From a virus: a stretch of 40,701 nt of DNA. Location of the stretch: IMG/VR virus record IMGVR_UViG_3300005515_000259, positions 1-40,701 of that record, one strand, 5' to 3'. This document shows positions 1 through 6,514 of the stretch, in pieces (position 1 is the stretch's first letter; every line of letters starts with the position of its first letter). Made by a program: the position numbers and the translations under genes. The notes under the pieces were generated by a model. That model saw nothing but the letters and a program-made list of their open reading frames with translations, did no database searches and was not told the DNA's origin.

Positions 1-8
1 CGAAACAA

Positions 9-33
9 GCCACCGGTCTCCGGTGGCTTTTTT
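9..33 (+). terminator. Intrinsic terminator downstream of rimO
   Basis: An eight-base-pair perfect stem (GCCACCGG with CCGGTGGC, loop TCT) is followed by six T on the plus strand. It would end a plus-strand gene lying left of the window. On the minus strand the trailing sequence has only a weak T tract, so it could also serve the converging rimO gene, but less efficiently. Confidence 0.75.
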
Positions 34-53
34 CTTGTCTGTACGAATCCGCA

Positions 54-1463
54 TCAAACAGGCAGCGCAATCAGGTCGTGACCTTCCGCGCCCACGATTC
101 GCGCGCGCGTGAACTCACCGACCTTGAGCGTCTTGCTGATCTTCTCTGGCGGCAGCAGACGAACCGTGCCATCGATCTCCGGCGCATCGGCATAGGTACG
201 CCCCACTCCGCCCTTCCGGCCCATGGCGGGCGCCGAGTCGACCAGCACCTGCATCGTCGAACCGATGCGCTTTTGCAGCTTGGCAATCGACACGGCTTCT
301 GCCACCTCCATGAAGCGCGCTCTGCGCGCCTCACGCTCAGGCTCCGGCAGCATGCCAGGAATGTCGTTGGCAGTTGCACCTTCGACGGGACTGTAGGCAA
401 AGCAACCGGCGCGATCGATTTCGGCCTCACGGATGAAATCGAGCAGATGCTCGAATTCCTGCTCCGTCTCACCAGGAAAGCCGGCAATGAAGGTGCTACG
501 AATCACGAGCTCGGGGCACACCTCGCGCCAACGTGCCAGACGCTCGAGGTTCTTCTCGCCACTGGCCGGGCGCTTCATACGCTTCAACACGTCGGGATGA
601 CTGTGTTGCAACGGCACGTCGAGGTAAGGCAGCACCAAACCGCTCGCCATGAGCGGAATGACTTCGTCGACGCTTGGATAGGGATACACATAGTGCAGGC
701 GAACCCATGCTCCATAGGGCTCGGCGATCTCACCCAGCGTCCGAACCAGTTCGAGCATGCGGGTCTTGACGGGCTTGCCATCCCAAAACCCGGTTCGGTA
801 CTTCACGTCGACACCGTAGGCCGAGGTGTCCTGACTGATCACGAGCAGCTCTTTCACCCCACCTTCGAACAGCGCCTTCGCCTCGCTCAGCACGTCGCCG
901 ACGGGCCGCGACACGAGGTCGCCGCGCATCGACGGAATGATGCAGAACGTACAACGGTGGTTGCAGCCTTCACTGATCTTCAGGTACGCATAGTGGCGCG
1001 GCGTCAGCTTGAGGCCGGCAACGCCAAAGGTGTTCGGCACCAGGTCGACAAACGGATCGTGCGGCTTGGGCAGATTGGCATGCACAGCATCCATGACCTC
1101 CTGCGTGGCATGCGGACCGGTCACGGCCAGCACACTCGGATGCATTTGACGCACCAGGTTGCCGCCCTGGTCGCCCGTCTTGGCACCCAGGCAGCCAGTG
1201 ACGATCACGCGACCGTTCTCGGCCAGCGCTTCGCCGATGGTGTCCAGGCTTTCCTTCACGGCATCGTCGATGAAGCCGCAGGTGTTGACGATCACCAGGT
1301 CGGCGCCTTCGAAGGTCTTGGCAGTTTGATAACCCTCTGCGCTCAGCTGGGTCAGGATCAATTCGGAATCTGTCAGGGCCTTGGGGCACCCAAGCGATAC
1401 CATTCCTATACTCGGCACGCGCGCCGCCTTCGGCGCTTCAACTGTCGTCATCGGGGTATCCAT
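54..1463 (-). CDS. rimO: Ribosomal protein S12 methylthiotransferase RimO, chimeric with a phage-supplied N-terminus
   Basis: RimO is a radical-SAM enzyme that methylthiolates an aspartate of ribosomal protein S12. The 469-residue protein has the UPF0004 domain with cysteines C26, C62 and C91, the radical-SAM motif CNHRCTFC at C167/C171/C174, and a C-terminal TRAM-like part. Residues 1-25 come from the prophage; the displaced native start lies at 40297-40386. The codons before C26 (TCG CTT GGG) differ from the native AGC CTG GGC but encode the same SLG. ATG at 1463 was chosen because it shares one base with the integrase start. A second ATG four codons in is possible, and the frame stays open to 1544. 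No strong Shine-Dalgarno is seen; TATAAA at 1481-1476 is a weak -10 candidate. Confidence 0.93.
   Translation of the reverse strand: MDTPMTTVEAPKAARVPSIGMVSLGCPKALTDSELILTQLSAEGYQTAKTFEGADLVIVNTCGFIDDAVKESLDTIGEALAENGRVIVTGCLGAKTGDQGGNLVRQMHPSVLAVTGPHATQEVMDAVHANLPKPHDPFVDLVPNTFGVAGLKLTPRHYAYLKISEGCNHRCTFCIIPSMRGDLVSRPVGDVLSEAKALFEGGVKELLVISQDTSAYGVDVKYRTGFWDGKPVKTRMLELVRTLGEIAEPYGAWVRLHYVYPYPSVDEVIPLMASGLVLPYLDVPLQHSHPDVLKRMKRPASGEKNLERLARWREVCPELVIRSTFIAGFPGETEQEFEHLLDFIREAEIDRAGCFAYSPVEGATANDIPGMLPEPEREARRARFMEVAEAVSIAKLQKRIGSTMQVLVDSAPAMGRKGGVGRTYADAPEIDGTVRLLPPEKISKTLKVGEFTRARIVGAEGHDLIALPV
1386..1388. other. attL crossover core (TGC on the rimO strand)
   Basis: Read on the minus strand, phage DNA ends at GTATCGCTTGGGTGC and host rimO continues with CCCAAGGCCCTG. 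At attR the same alignment reads GTGAGCCTGGGCTGC then GCGAGCGAT. The longest identity between the junctions is TGC, the codon of C26, flanked by mismatches on both sides. A short core of this kind is normal for serine integrases. The adjoining GG dinucleotide is the alternative crossover point. Confidence 0.8.
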
Positions 1464-3076
1464 TGTCAGGTCTTGTTTATAGCTACAGCCGGTTTTCCGA
1501 CCCGCGCCAGGCCGGTGGCCACAGCTTAGAGCGTCAGGCAGCATACGCAGCTCGCTGGGCTGCAGAGCATGGACTGAGGCTGGACGAATCGTTGACGCTA
1601 AGGGACGAGGGCCTCTCGGCCTACCACCAGAAGCACGTCAAATCCGGGGCGCTGGGCGTCTTTCTGGCCGCCGTCGAAAGCGGCAAAGTGCCGCCGGGTT
1701 CGGTGCTGGTCGTCGAGGGACTGGACCGCCTGTCACGCGCGGAGCCGATCCAGGCGCAGGCCCAGCTGGCGCAGATTGTAAATGCCGGCATCACGGTGGT
1801 GACCGCGAGCGACGGAAAGGCCTACAGCAGGGAACGGCTCAAAGCCAATCCCATGGACCTCGTGTACTCGCTGCTGGTGATGATTCGCGCCCACGAAGAG
1901 TCCGACACAAAAAGCAAGCGCGTCACGGCCAGCATCGTGCGGCATTGCCAGGGTTGGCTTGCCGGTACCTATCGCGGCCTGATTCGCAACGGCAAAGATC
2001 CCGTCTGGGTGCGTCTCGTCGACGGCAAGTGGGAGCTCATTCCCGAGCGCGTCGAGGCTGTGCTCGCCGGCGTCGACCTGTATAGACGTGGGTACAGCGC
2101 AACGCGCATCATTGCCGAACTGACCAGGCGCGAGCTGTCGCTGACCGGGCGCGGCCCCCAGGCGCTGCAGATCTACCGATTGATCCGACAACGCGCCCTC
2201 GTGGGGGAGAAAGAGCTCGACGTTGCTGGCGAGCAATTCCGCTTGCCGGGCTACTACCCAGCCCTGCTGACCGAGTCCGACTGGAGCGATCTGCAGACTC
2301 TCGCCGCCGGCCGCGGCCGCCGCGCGGCCAAGGGCGCCGTCCCACACATCGTCACCGGGATGAAGATCACGGTCTGCGGCTATTGCGGCCGCGCCCTGGT
2401 GGGTCAAAACATCGGCACGCGCGGACGCAGGCCGGATGGCGGCATTCACGATGGCCACCGCCGGCTCCACTGCACCAGCTACAGCCACGGGGGTTGTCCG
2501 GTTCCCGGCTCGTGCTCGGTTGCGCCGATCGAGCGCGCCCTCATGGCCTATTGCTCCGATATGTTGAATTTGCAGGCGCTCTACGGTGGCGATCGCGCCG
2601 AAGTGCCGCGTGCAAGGCTGGCCAGCGCTCGCGCTCGAGCTGCTGACCTGGCCAGCAAACTCGAACGGCTGACCGACGCGATGCTCGAGGCGGCCAACGA
2701 TGGCGCCACGCCGGCGACATTCACCAAGCGTGCGCGTGCATTGGAAGCCGAGCAGGTGGTCGCCATGGCCGACCTCGCCGCGGCAGAACGGGAGCTGGCT
2801 TCGGTGGCGCGTACCGATCTACAGGGCGTCGACGAGATGTGGGGCAAGCTCGCCGCCGGCGTTGAAGCTCAGGACGTGGATGCGCGCATCCAGGCCCGCC
2901 AACTGGTTGCCGATACTTTCGAACGGATCGTGGTCTATCGCCGCGGCGTGCGCCCGGAGGACACGCCGGCCGGTGCCATGGACCTCATGCTGCTTGCCAA
3001 GGGCGGCGCCGGCCGACTGCTTCGGATCGACAACCAGGGCGGATGGGTAGCAGCCGAGGCACTGGCGAACAGCTAG
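1463..3076 (+). CDS. int: Large serine recombinase (phage integrase)
   Basis: This 537-residue protein carries out attP x attB recombination. The N-terminal resolvase-type domain has the YSRFS motif with the likely catalytic Ser12 and the arginine motif GLDRLSR near residue 86. A recombinase domain follows, then a zinc ribbon with CGYCG near residue 304 and further cysteines to about 350, and a long helical C-terminal part. The start is TTG at 1463 with GGGG at 1453-1456 as ribosome-binding site; no ATG fits the fold better. The TTG shares base 1463 with the ATG of rimO on the other strand, so the two genes diverge from overlapping starts and each promoter must lie in the other's coding sequence. 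The gene is 75 bp from attL, the usual place for an integrase. Confidence 0.95.
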   Translation: MSGLVYSYSRFSDPRQAGGHSLERQAAYAARWAAEHGLRLDESLTLRDEGLSAYHQKHVKSGALGVFLAAVESGKVPPGSVLVVEGLDRLSRAEPIQAQAQLAQIVNAGITVVTASDGKAYSRERLKANPMDLVYSLLVMIRAHEESDTKSKRVTASIVRHCQGWLAGTYRGLIRNGKDPVWVRLVDGKWELIPERVEAVLAGVDLYRRGYSATRIIAELTRRELSLTGRGPQALQIYRLIRQRALVGEKELDVAGEQFRLPGYYPALLTESDWSDLQTLAAGRGRRAAKGAVPHIVTGMKITVCGYCGRALVGQNIGTRGRRPDGGIHDGHRRLHCTSYSHGGCPVPGSCSVAPIERALMAYCSDMLNLQALYGGDRAEVPRARLASARARAADLASKLERLTDAMLEAANDGATPATFTKRARALEAEQVVAMADLAAAERELASVARTDLQGVDEMWGKLAAGVEAQDVDARIQARQLVADTFERIVVYRRGVRPEDTPAGAMDLMLLAKGGAGRLLRIDNQGGWVAAEALANS

Positions 3077-3083
3077 CGAAACA

Positions 3084-3099
3084 CTGTATGCTTTTACAG
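3084..3099. promoter_or_regulatory. LexA (SOS) box
   Basis: The sequence CTGTATGCTTTTACAG fits the CTGT-N8-ACAG LexA consensus exactly. With flanks it is a seven-base inverted repeat (CACTGTA and TACAGTG, 3082-3101). It overlaps TATGCT (3087-3092), a usable -10 element. It sits between the integrase stop and the GTG start of the next gene, so LexA binding would block that promoter. Seen directly; regulation is inferred from the family consensus. Confidence 0.8.
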
Positions 3100-3413
3100 T
3101 GCTCTGTGTCGTTTACGTTCTCCGCCGCAAAGGCGAAAGGCTACCCGTCGAGGAAGTCCGGGCGCGCCCGCACGTGGGCTGGCTGACGGTCGACCGCGAC
3201 GTGCGGGTGTACTACCCGCAGGAGGCAGCCCGGCTATTTCGCAGCGAGACAGACCAGGTCGACTTAATAGAGCCGATGGTGCACCCGCGGGCCAGGATTA
3301 AGAAGGGCTGCATTCTGCTACGCGGGTCAGAGGACGTCCGCAGCAGTGTCACGAACGCGCAAGCGTGGTGGTGTGTGCCAGGTCCACTGGACGACCGGAC
3401 CGAAGGCCGCTAA
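3099..3413 (+). CDS. Small protein under a LexA box; candidate induction factor
   Basis: The 104-residue protein is not recognised. It is basic at the N-terminus (YVLRRKGERLPVEEVR), then carries VGWLTVDRDVRVYYPQEAA and ends in a polar tail; no membrane segment is visible. The start is GTG at 3099, inside the LexA box; no upstream ATG is in frame and no Shine-Dalgarno can exist there. If the -10 is TATGCT at 3087-3092, the transcript would begin at or beside this GTG and be leaderless. SOS control and its place next to the integrase suggest a role in prophage induction, for example an antirepressor or a recombination directionality factor. This function is inference only. Confidence 0.65.
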   Translation: MLCVVYVLRRKGERLPVEEVRARPHVGWLTVDRDVRVYYPQEAARLFRSETDQVDLIEPMVHPRARIKKGCILLRGSEDVRSSVTNAQAWWCVPGPLDDRTEGR

Positions 3414-3447
3414 TTAAGCACGGCTCGGGTAGCGGTACGATGCACCG

Positions 3448-3690
3448 ATGACCGAAAACGAAGATGACGACCCAGTCGGTGAGGCGCCGCCTCCCCGCGA
3501 CCCCGTGGCAGTTTTCACGCGCCTGGCGGTGAAGCACGGTCTGATTCGCGACGGCGACAAGCTGGACCAGAACGTCGTGGACTTCGCGACAAGCATCGTC
3601 GACGTGTGCGCGTCGATCGGCGACGCCTACGGCGACAGCGAGGCTGGAGGCAACGCCGGCGAGCACATTCGAGCCGAACTCTACGGTTGA
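3448..3690 (+). CDS. Small acidic protein of unknown function
   Basis: The 80-residue protein begins with an acidic, proline-containing tail (MTENEDDDPVGEAPPPRDP) followed by a helical part (VAVFTRLAVKHGLIRDGDK and VVDFATSIVDVCASIGDAY). I do not recognise the family. It follows the LexA-controlled gene by 34 bp on the same strand and ends 14 bp before a strong two-way terminator, so the two genes may be co-transcribed. Small proteins beside serine integrases are sometimes directionality factors, but nothing in the sequence proves this. Confidence 0.55.
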   Translation: MTENEDDDPVGEAPPPRDPVAVFTRLAVKHGLIRDGDKLDQNVVDFATSIVDVCASIGDAYGDSEAGGNAGEHIRAELYG

Positions 3691-3698
3691 GCAGACGC

Positions 3699-3735
3699 AA
3701 AAAAGGCCCCCAGCGCCGAAGCGCTGGGGGCCTTT
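3699..3735. terminator. Bidirectional terminator between the integrase genes and the late region
   Basis: A perfect 12-bp stem (GGCCCCCAGCGC with its complement, loop CGAA) spans 3705-3732. Six A on its left give a T6 tract for leftward transcripts, and TTT follows on the right for rightward ones. It closes both the plus-strand integrase cluster and the whole leftward late transcript ending at Rz. Confidence 0.9.
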
Positions 3736-3736
3736 G

Positions 3737-4303
3737 TCATTTCGTCGGTGCAGCCATCTGCACCAGGTCGACGAACTCTACGGCGGTGCCGAGATCGATG
3801 ACGTCGAGTTGAGCTGCTGACGCCAGGTCTGCATATTCCGCTGTGCACGTAGCGAATAGTCCTCTTGCGACTTCAGCCGCTCGCCGGCTTGCCGCAAGCT
3901 CGCCGGCGTCGGCGGCGGAGCTGGGCAGGAAACCAGCTCTGGCGATGGCATTGAGCCGCTCGACATCGAGCCGCACGCTGCCAGCAAGGGCACGATTGCC
4001 AGCAGCGACAGGCTGAGCAGCCGCTTTGCGTTTCTGATTTGCATTTTCGATCTCCGCGGCCGTGGCCGCCTGTAGATGTTCGAACTTTCGGAAGTTGCTG
4101 TTCGCCTCGAGCGCGACCTTTGCGCGCTCCAGGTCGACCTTGGCAACCTTCGTCTGCAGCGCCTGCAGGTCGTTGCGGGCGCTGTCGCGCTGGTGGCCTA
4201 CCCAGCAGCCATGCATCGCCATTGCGGCTACCAGAGAGGCCCACAGCCAACCTGGCAGCAGGCCGAACAGAGCGGCCAAGGCCTTAAGGGTCGAGCCGAT
4301 CAT
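3737..4303 (-). CDS. Rz: Inner-membrane spanin subunit (Rz-like)
   Basis: The 188-residue protein has one N-terminal membrane segment (LPGWLWASLVAAMAMHG), then a long charged helical region (near residues 40-100) that would cross the periplasm. This is the Rz design: an inner-membrane spanin that pairs with a lipoprotein to fuse inner and outer membranes at the end of lysis. ATG at 4303 was chosen over 4336 because AGGAG lies eight bases upstream and it forms an ATGA overlap with the small gene before it. The rz1 frame is nested inside it. Confidence 0.8.
   Translation of the reverse strand: MIGSTLKALAALFGLLPGWLWASLVAAMAMHGCWVGHQRDSARNDLQALQTKVAKVDLERAKVALEANSNFRKFEHLQAATAAEIENANQKRKAAAQPVAAGNRALAGSVRLDVERLNAIARAGFLPSSAADAGELAASRRAAEVARGLFATCTAEYADLASAAQLDVIDLGTAVEFVDLVQMAAPTK
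3778..4044 (-). CDS. Rz1: Outer-membrane spanin lipoprotein (Rz1-like), nested inside Rz
   Basis: An 88-residue frame lies wholly inside Rz in another reading frame. From MQIRNAKRLLSLSLL it has a signal peptide ending in the lipobox LLAACGS, with the lipidated Cys near residue 24. The mature part starts with a proline-rich stretch (CPAPPPTP) and ends in a short charged helix. These are the hallmarks of Rz1, the outer-membrane partner of Rz. ATG at 4044 was chosen because it starts the signal peptide. Confidence 0.85.
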   Translation of the reverse strand: MQIRNAKRLLSLSLLAIVPLLAACGSMSSGSMPSPELVSCPAPPPTPASLRQAGERLKSQEDYSLRAQRNMQTWRQQLNSTSSISAPP

Positions 4304-4389
4304 TTCGCCACTCCTGGCAGCGTCGAGACCATCCAAACGAGCAGGTAGACGCCGGCGATAACGACCAGCAGGTCAAAGCCGCGGTTCAT
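4300..4389 (-). CDS. 29-residue single-span membrane peptide in the lysis cassette
   Basis: A very short frame encodes MNRGFDLL followed by a hydrophobic span (VVIAGVYLLVWMV) and STLPGVAK. It overlaps the endolysin stop and the Rz start by ATGA on both sides and has a good ribosome-binding site (GAGGAG, eight bases before the ATG), so it is very likely translated. It could be a small holin, a pinholin-like or antiholin peptide, or a spanin accessory. The function is not known; the evidence for translation is stronger than for any role. Confidence 0.6.
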   Translation of the reverse strand: MNRGFDLLVVIAGVYLLVWMVSTLPGVAK

Positions 4390-5024
4390 TGCAGCGCTCC
4401 TCGTGCCTTGCCGACGATCGCGTCGACCTCGGCGAGGCCAAAGCTTCCGCCATTGACGACCTTGCGCACCTTGCGCGTGTCGCCCAGGATCTGGTCGGGC
4501 ACCTTGCCCTCCCACCAGTCGATCGCGAACTCGAGCGCGAAATGTCGCTGCTCGGCCAGCTCGGGCAGCTGCAGCAGATCCTGCCCGCTGCGCTCGCCCT
4601 GCCACCGGTAACCATCCTTGAAGGTCAGCATGATCAAGCCGCGGCCTGGATACCGCGCGCCATCGCCACTGCCCTCCGGGCCGTTGCCGCCGCGGCCGCC
4701 GTAGCAGGCCTCGAAGAACTTGCGCTCGTTAAACGCGAGCTCGTCGGCACGCGGCACCAGCGATCGCCAGCGACTGCCAGGCACGCTCGCATTGCCCAGC
4801 TCGCGAATGCGCTTGGCGCTGTAGTTGCCGGACTCCTTGAGCTTCGTGAGCATCTGGCTCTCAACCAGGACGGTCGGCAGGAAGTCGAGCAGGTCGACGT
4901 CGCCCTTGCTGAACGTCGTCTCGTGGATCGTGTCGGCGAACACGAAGGACCAGGCGATGGCCACGTCGCCGGCGACGCCACAGGCACGCAGGATGCGCAC
5001 CCAGTCGCTAGCGGTGCGCTTCAT
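4386..5024 (-). CDS. Endolysin, glycoside hydrolase family 19 (chitinase-like muramidase)
   Basis: The 212-residue protein resembles phage GH19 lysozymes that cut the glycan strands of peptidoglycan. Visible signs are the active-site block TVLVESQMLTKLKESGNYSA with candidate catalytic Glu55 and Glu64, and the conserved YGGRGGNGPEGSGDG ... YPGRGLIMLT stretch. There is no clear signal peptide, so export probably relies on a holin. ATG at 5024 was chosen because GGGAG lies eight bases upstream and it overlaps the preceding stop as ATGA; the frame is open to 5069. Confidence 0.9.
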   Translation of the reverse strand: MKRTASDWVRILRACGVAGDVAIAWSFVFADTIHETTFSKGDVDLLDFLPTVLVESQMLTKLKESGNYSAKRIRELGNASVPGSRWRSLVPRADELAFNERKFFEACYGGRGGNGPEGSGDGARYPGRGLIMLTFKDGYRWQGERSGQDLLQLPELAEQRHFALEFAIDWWEGKVPDQILGDTRKVRKVVNGGSFGLAEVDAIVGKARGALQ

Positions 5025-5314
5025 TCGAGTGCTCCCTTGACGGTCTCGGGTGGCTGGCCGTTCTTCCAAAGGTGCCGCGTTGCAAACACGTTCACCAGGA
5101 TGCCGCCGATGCCGGCGGCGTCATTCCAGTCGAACGACCCACCGCGCCAGATCTGCAGGACGGTGCCCAGTGCGTACATCGCAAACAGCGCGTAGAGCAC
5201 GAACCAGACGGCACGGGTGCGGGTACTGCGCATCAGGTCGATGCGGCACACACACGCGAGCAGGACGACCAGGCAGGCCGCCATGCCGGCGTAACGAAGT
5301 AGGTTGTCCATCAT
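5021..5314 (-). CDS. Small membrane protein with three predicted spans, holin candidate
   Basis: The 97-residue protein has three hydrophobic segments (YAGMAACLVVLLACV, AVWFVLYALFAMYALGTVL and DAAGIGGILVNVFA) and a short polar C-terminus. It lies directly before the endolysin, overlapping its start by ATGA. Size and position suit a holin or antiholin. Two ATG codons are adjacent (5314 and 5311): the first overlaps the preceding stop, the second is better spaced from GGAGG. I do not assign a family. Confidence 0.7.
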   Translation of the reverse strand: MMDNLLRYAGMAACLVVLLACVCRIDLMRSTRTRAVWFVLYALFAMYALGTVLQIWRGGSFDWNDAAGIGGILVNVFATRHLWKNGQPPETVKGALE

Positions 5315-5664
5315 TGGCCTCCCAATTTGTCAATGCGCTGCAGAGTGCTGGCCAGCAACGCAGACATCACGCGGTGCGCGCCGAAGCCGACGACCATGCT
5401 GAGCACGATCAACAATGCCCGCGACTCGCTCGTCAGCAACGACACGCCGGCGGTGCCCACTGCGGCACCAATGCACGTCGACAGCGAGACGTAGATCACG
5501 GAGCGCACGCGCCCCATGCGTTCGGTGTTGAGGAAAAGCGCCCAGAGGGCGCCGACCATCGCCCAGATGAGCGAGTAGTAGTCGACGCCAAGCAATGACA
5601 TCGCGACGCCGGAAAGGCCGATCACGATCGCTTTGACGCCGGAGGTAGCGGGTTCGGGTGGCAA
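5311..5664 (-). CDS. Putative holin with three to four membrane spans
   Basis: The 117-residue protein is dominated by hydrophobic segments (AIVIGLSGVAMSLLGV, YSLIWAMVGALWALFL, VIYVSLSTCIGAAVGTAGVSLL and ALLIVLSMVVGFGA). It is the first gene of the lysis cassette, so a role in permeabilising the inner membrane is likely. The start chosen is TTG at 5664, since AGGAG lies six bases upstream; the frame is open to 5853, but that part covers a terminator and is low-complexity. It follows the terminator at 5676-5702 immediately. Confidence 0.7.
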   Translation of the reverse strand: MPPEPATSGVKAIVIGLSGVAMSLLGVDYYSLIWAMVGALWALFLNTERMGRVRSVIYVSLSTCIGAAVGTAGVSLLTSESRALLIVLSMVVGFGAHRVMSALLASTLQRIDKLGGQ

Positions 5665-5675
5665 GACAGCTCCTG

Positions 5676-5702
5676 AAAAAAGAAAACCCGCCGAAGCGGG
5701 TT
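5676..5702 (-). terminator. Intrinsic terminator before the lysis cassette
   Basis: On the minus strand a seven-base stem AACCCGC with GCGGGTT and loop TTCG is followed by TTCTTTTTT. It lies between a tail-region membrane gene and the holin. Without readthrough it would cut lysis genes off from the late promoter. Confidence 0.85.
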
Positions 5703-5723
5703 GATGAGTGAGATCGGAGCCAT

Positions 5724-6077
5724 TCAGCCGGTGTGGATGCCGGCTGGGTCGATGTTGTCGAGCAGCATGGTCCGTATTCGCACGGCCAGCGCCTGCCGCT
5801 TGGGGTCGTCGACGGCGGCCGACAGACGCGTGAGCCGTGCCGAGACGGTCCACTCCCGCGGTCGCTCGCGGAAGATGACTGACGCGGTGATGAGGTTCAC
5901 CACCAGATCAAGCACCAGGCCGACTGCCAACACGATGTAGCCCAGCACCATGGTCCAGCCGGTGAGCTGGCCAGCGTCGCGGACCATCTTCAAGCGCATG
6001 ACCGCGACGTAGAACACCCAGAGCAGCACGGGCGCGAAGATCGCGATCGCGATCAGTTGCAGCGCGAGGCCGATCAC
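5724..6077 (-). CDS. Small membrane protein with two spans
   Basis: The 117-residue protein starts with a hydrophobic segment (LALQLIAIAIFAPVLLWVFYVAV), has a second one (WTMVLGYIVLAVGLVLDLVVNLITA) and a charged C-terminal third. The start is GTG at 6077, overlapping the preceding stop as GTGA; the ribosome-binding site is weak, so translation is probably coupled. It lies between the fibre genes and the lysis cassette. A role in lysis timing or superinfection control is possible but not shown. Confidence 0.65.
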   Translation of the reverse strand: MIGLALQLIAIAIFAPVLLWVFYVAVMRLKMVRDAGQLTGWTMVLGYIVLAVGLVLDLVVNLITASVIFRERPREWTVSARLTRLSAAVDDPKRQALAVRIRTMLLDNIDPAGIHTG

Positions 6078-6505
6078 AGCGCGGCCGCCTGGATGAAAAG
6101 GGCATCGAGGGCAGGAGCATCGAGTTGCAGCGCCGCTGCCATCGTTTGCATGAAAGGCGAATTCCGGTCGACCGTCGCCGCGTACTCCCACTCGATCTGC
6201 GCTGCCTCCTTCTGCGGAGTTGGCAAGGCCGCAATCGCCGAGCTCACCGCGCTGAGCTTCCCGGCAGCGAGCAGTGCGAGCCGCGCTTGGCGCATGGTGA
6301 CCGCCCGAACCACTGGTTGCGGCTCCGGCTCGGGCTCGGGACCAGTAAAGCTGCCGCGTTTCGCATCGTATGCGTCGCCAATGCTGGCGGACTCGGAGGC
6401 CACGGCATCTTGACCTTCTGGCGGTTGCCACGTTTCGCTGTCGCCCGTCCATTCGACGACGTTCACTACGGTCGAGGTGGATTTTTTGATGATTACGTAT
6501 CGCAT
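6074..6505 (-). CDS. Probable tail fibre assembly protein
   Basis: The 143-residue protein begins with a beta-rich head (MRYVIIKKSTSTVVNVVEW), has a proline-glutamate linker (GPEPEPEPQP) near residue 55 and a helical C-terminal half (MRQARLALLAAGKLSAVSSAIAALP). The C-terminal pattern, starting from TMRQARLAL, is common in small proteins placed after tail fibres that help the fibre fold or attach. It follows the fibre gene by nine bases. Confidence 0.65.
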   Translation of the reverse strand: MRYVIIKKSTSTVVNVVEWTGDSETWQPPEGQDAVASESASIGDAYDAKRGSFTGPEPEPEPQPVVRAVTMRQARLALLAAGKLSAVSSAIAALPTPQKEAAQIEWEYAATVDRNSPFMQTMAAALQLDAPALDALFIQAAAL

Positions 6506-6514
6506 GGTGATGCC

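Noticed and set aside
78-1529. 483-codon plus-strand frame opposite rimO
   Set aside because: It mirrors rimO codons, lacks recognisable domains and would cover the attachment site; rimO is certain.
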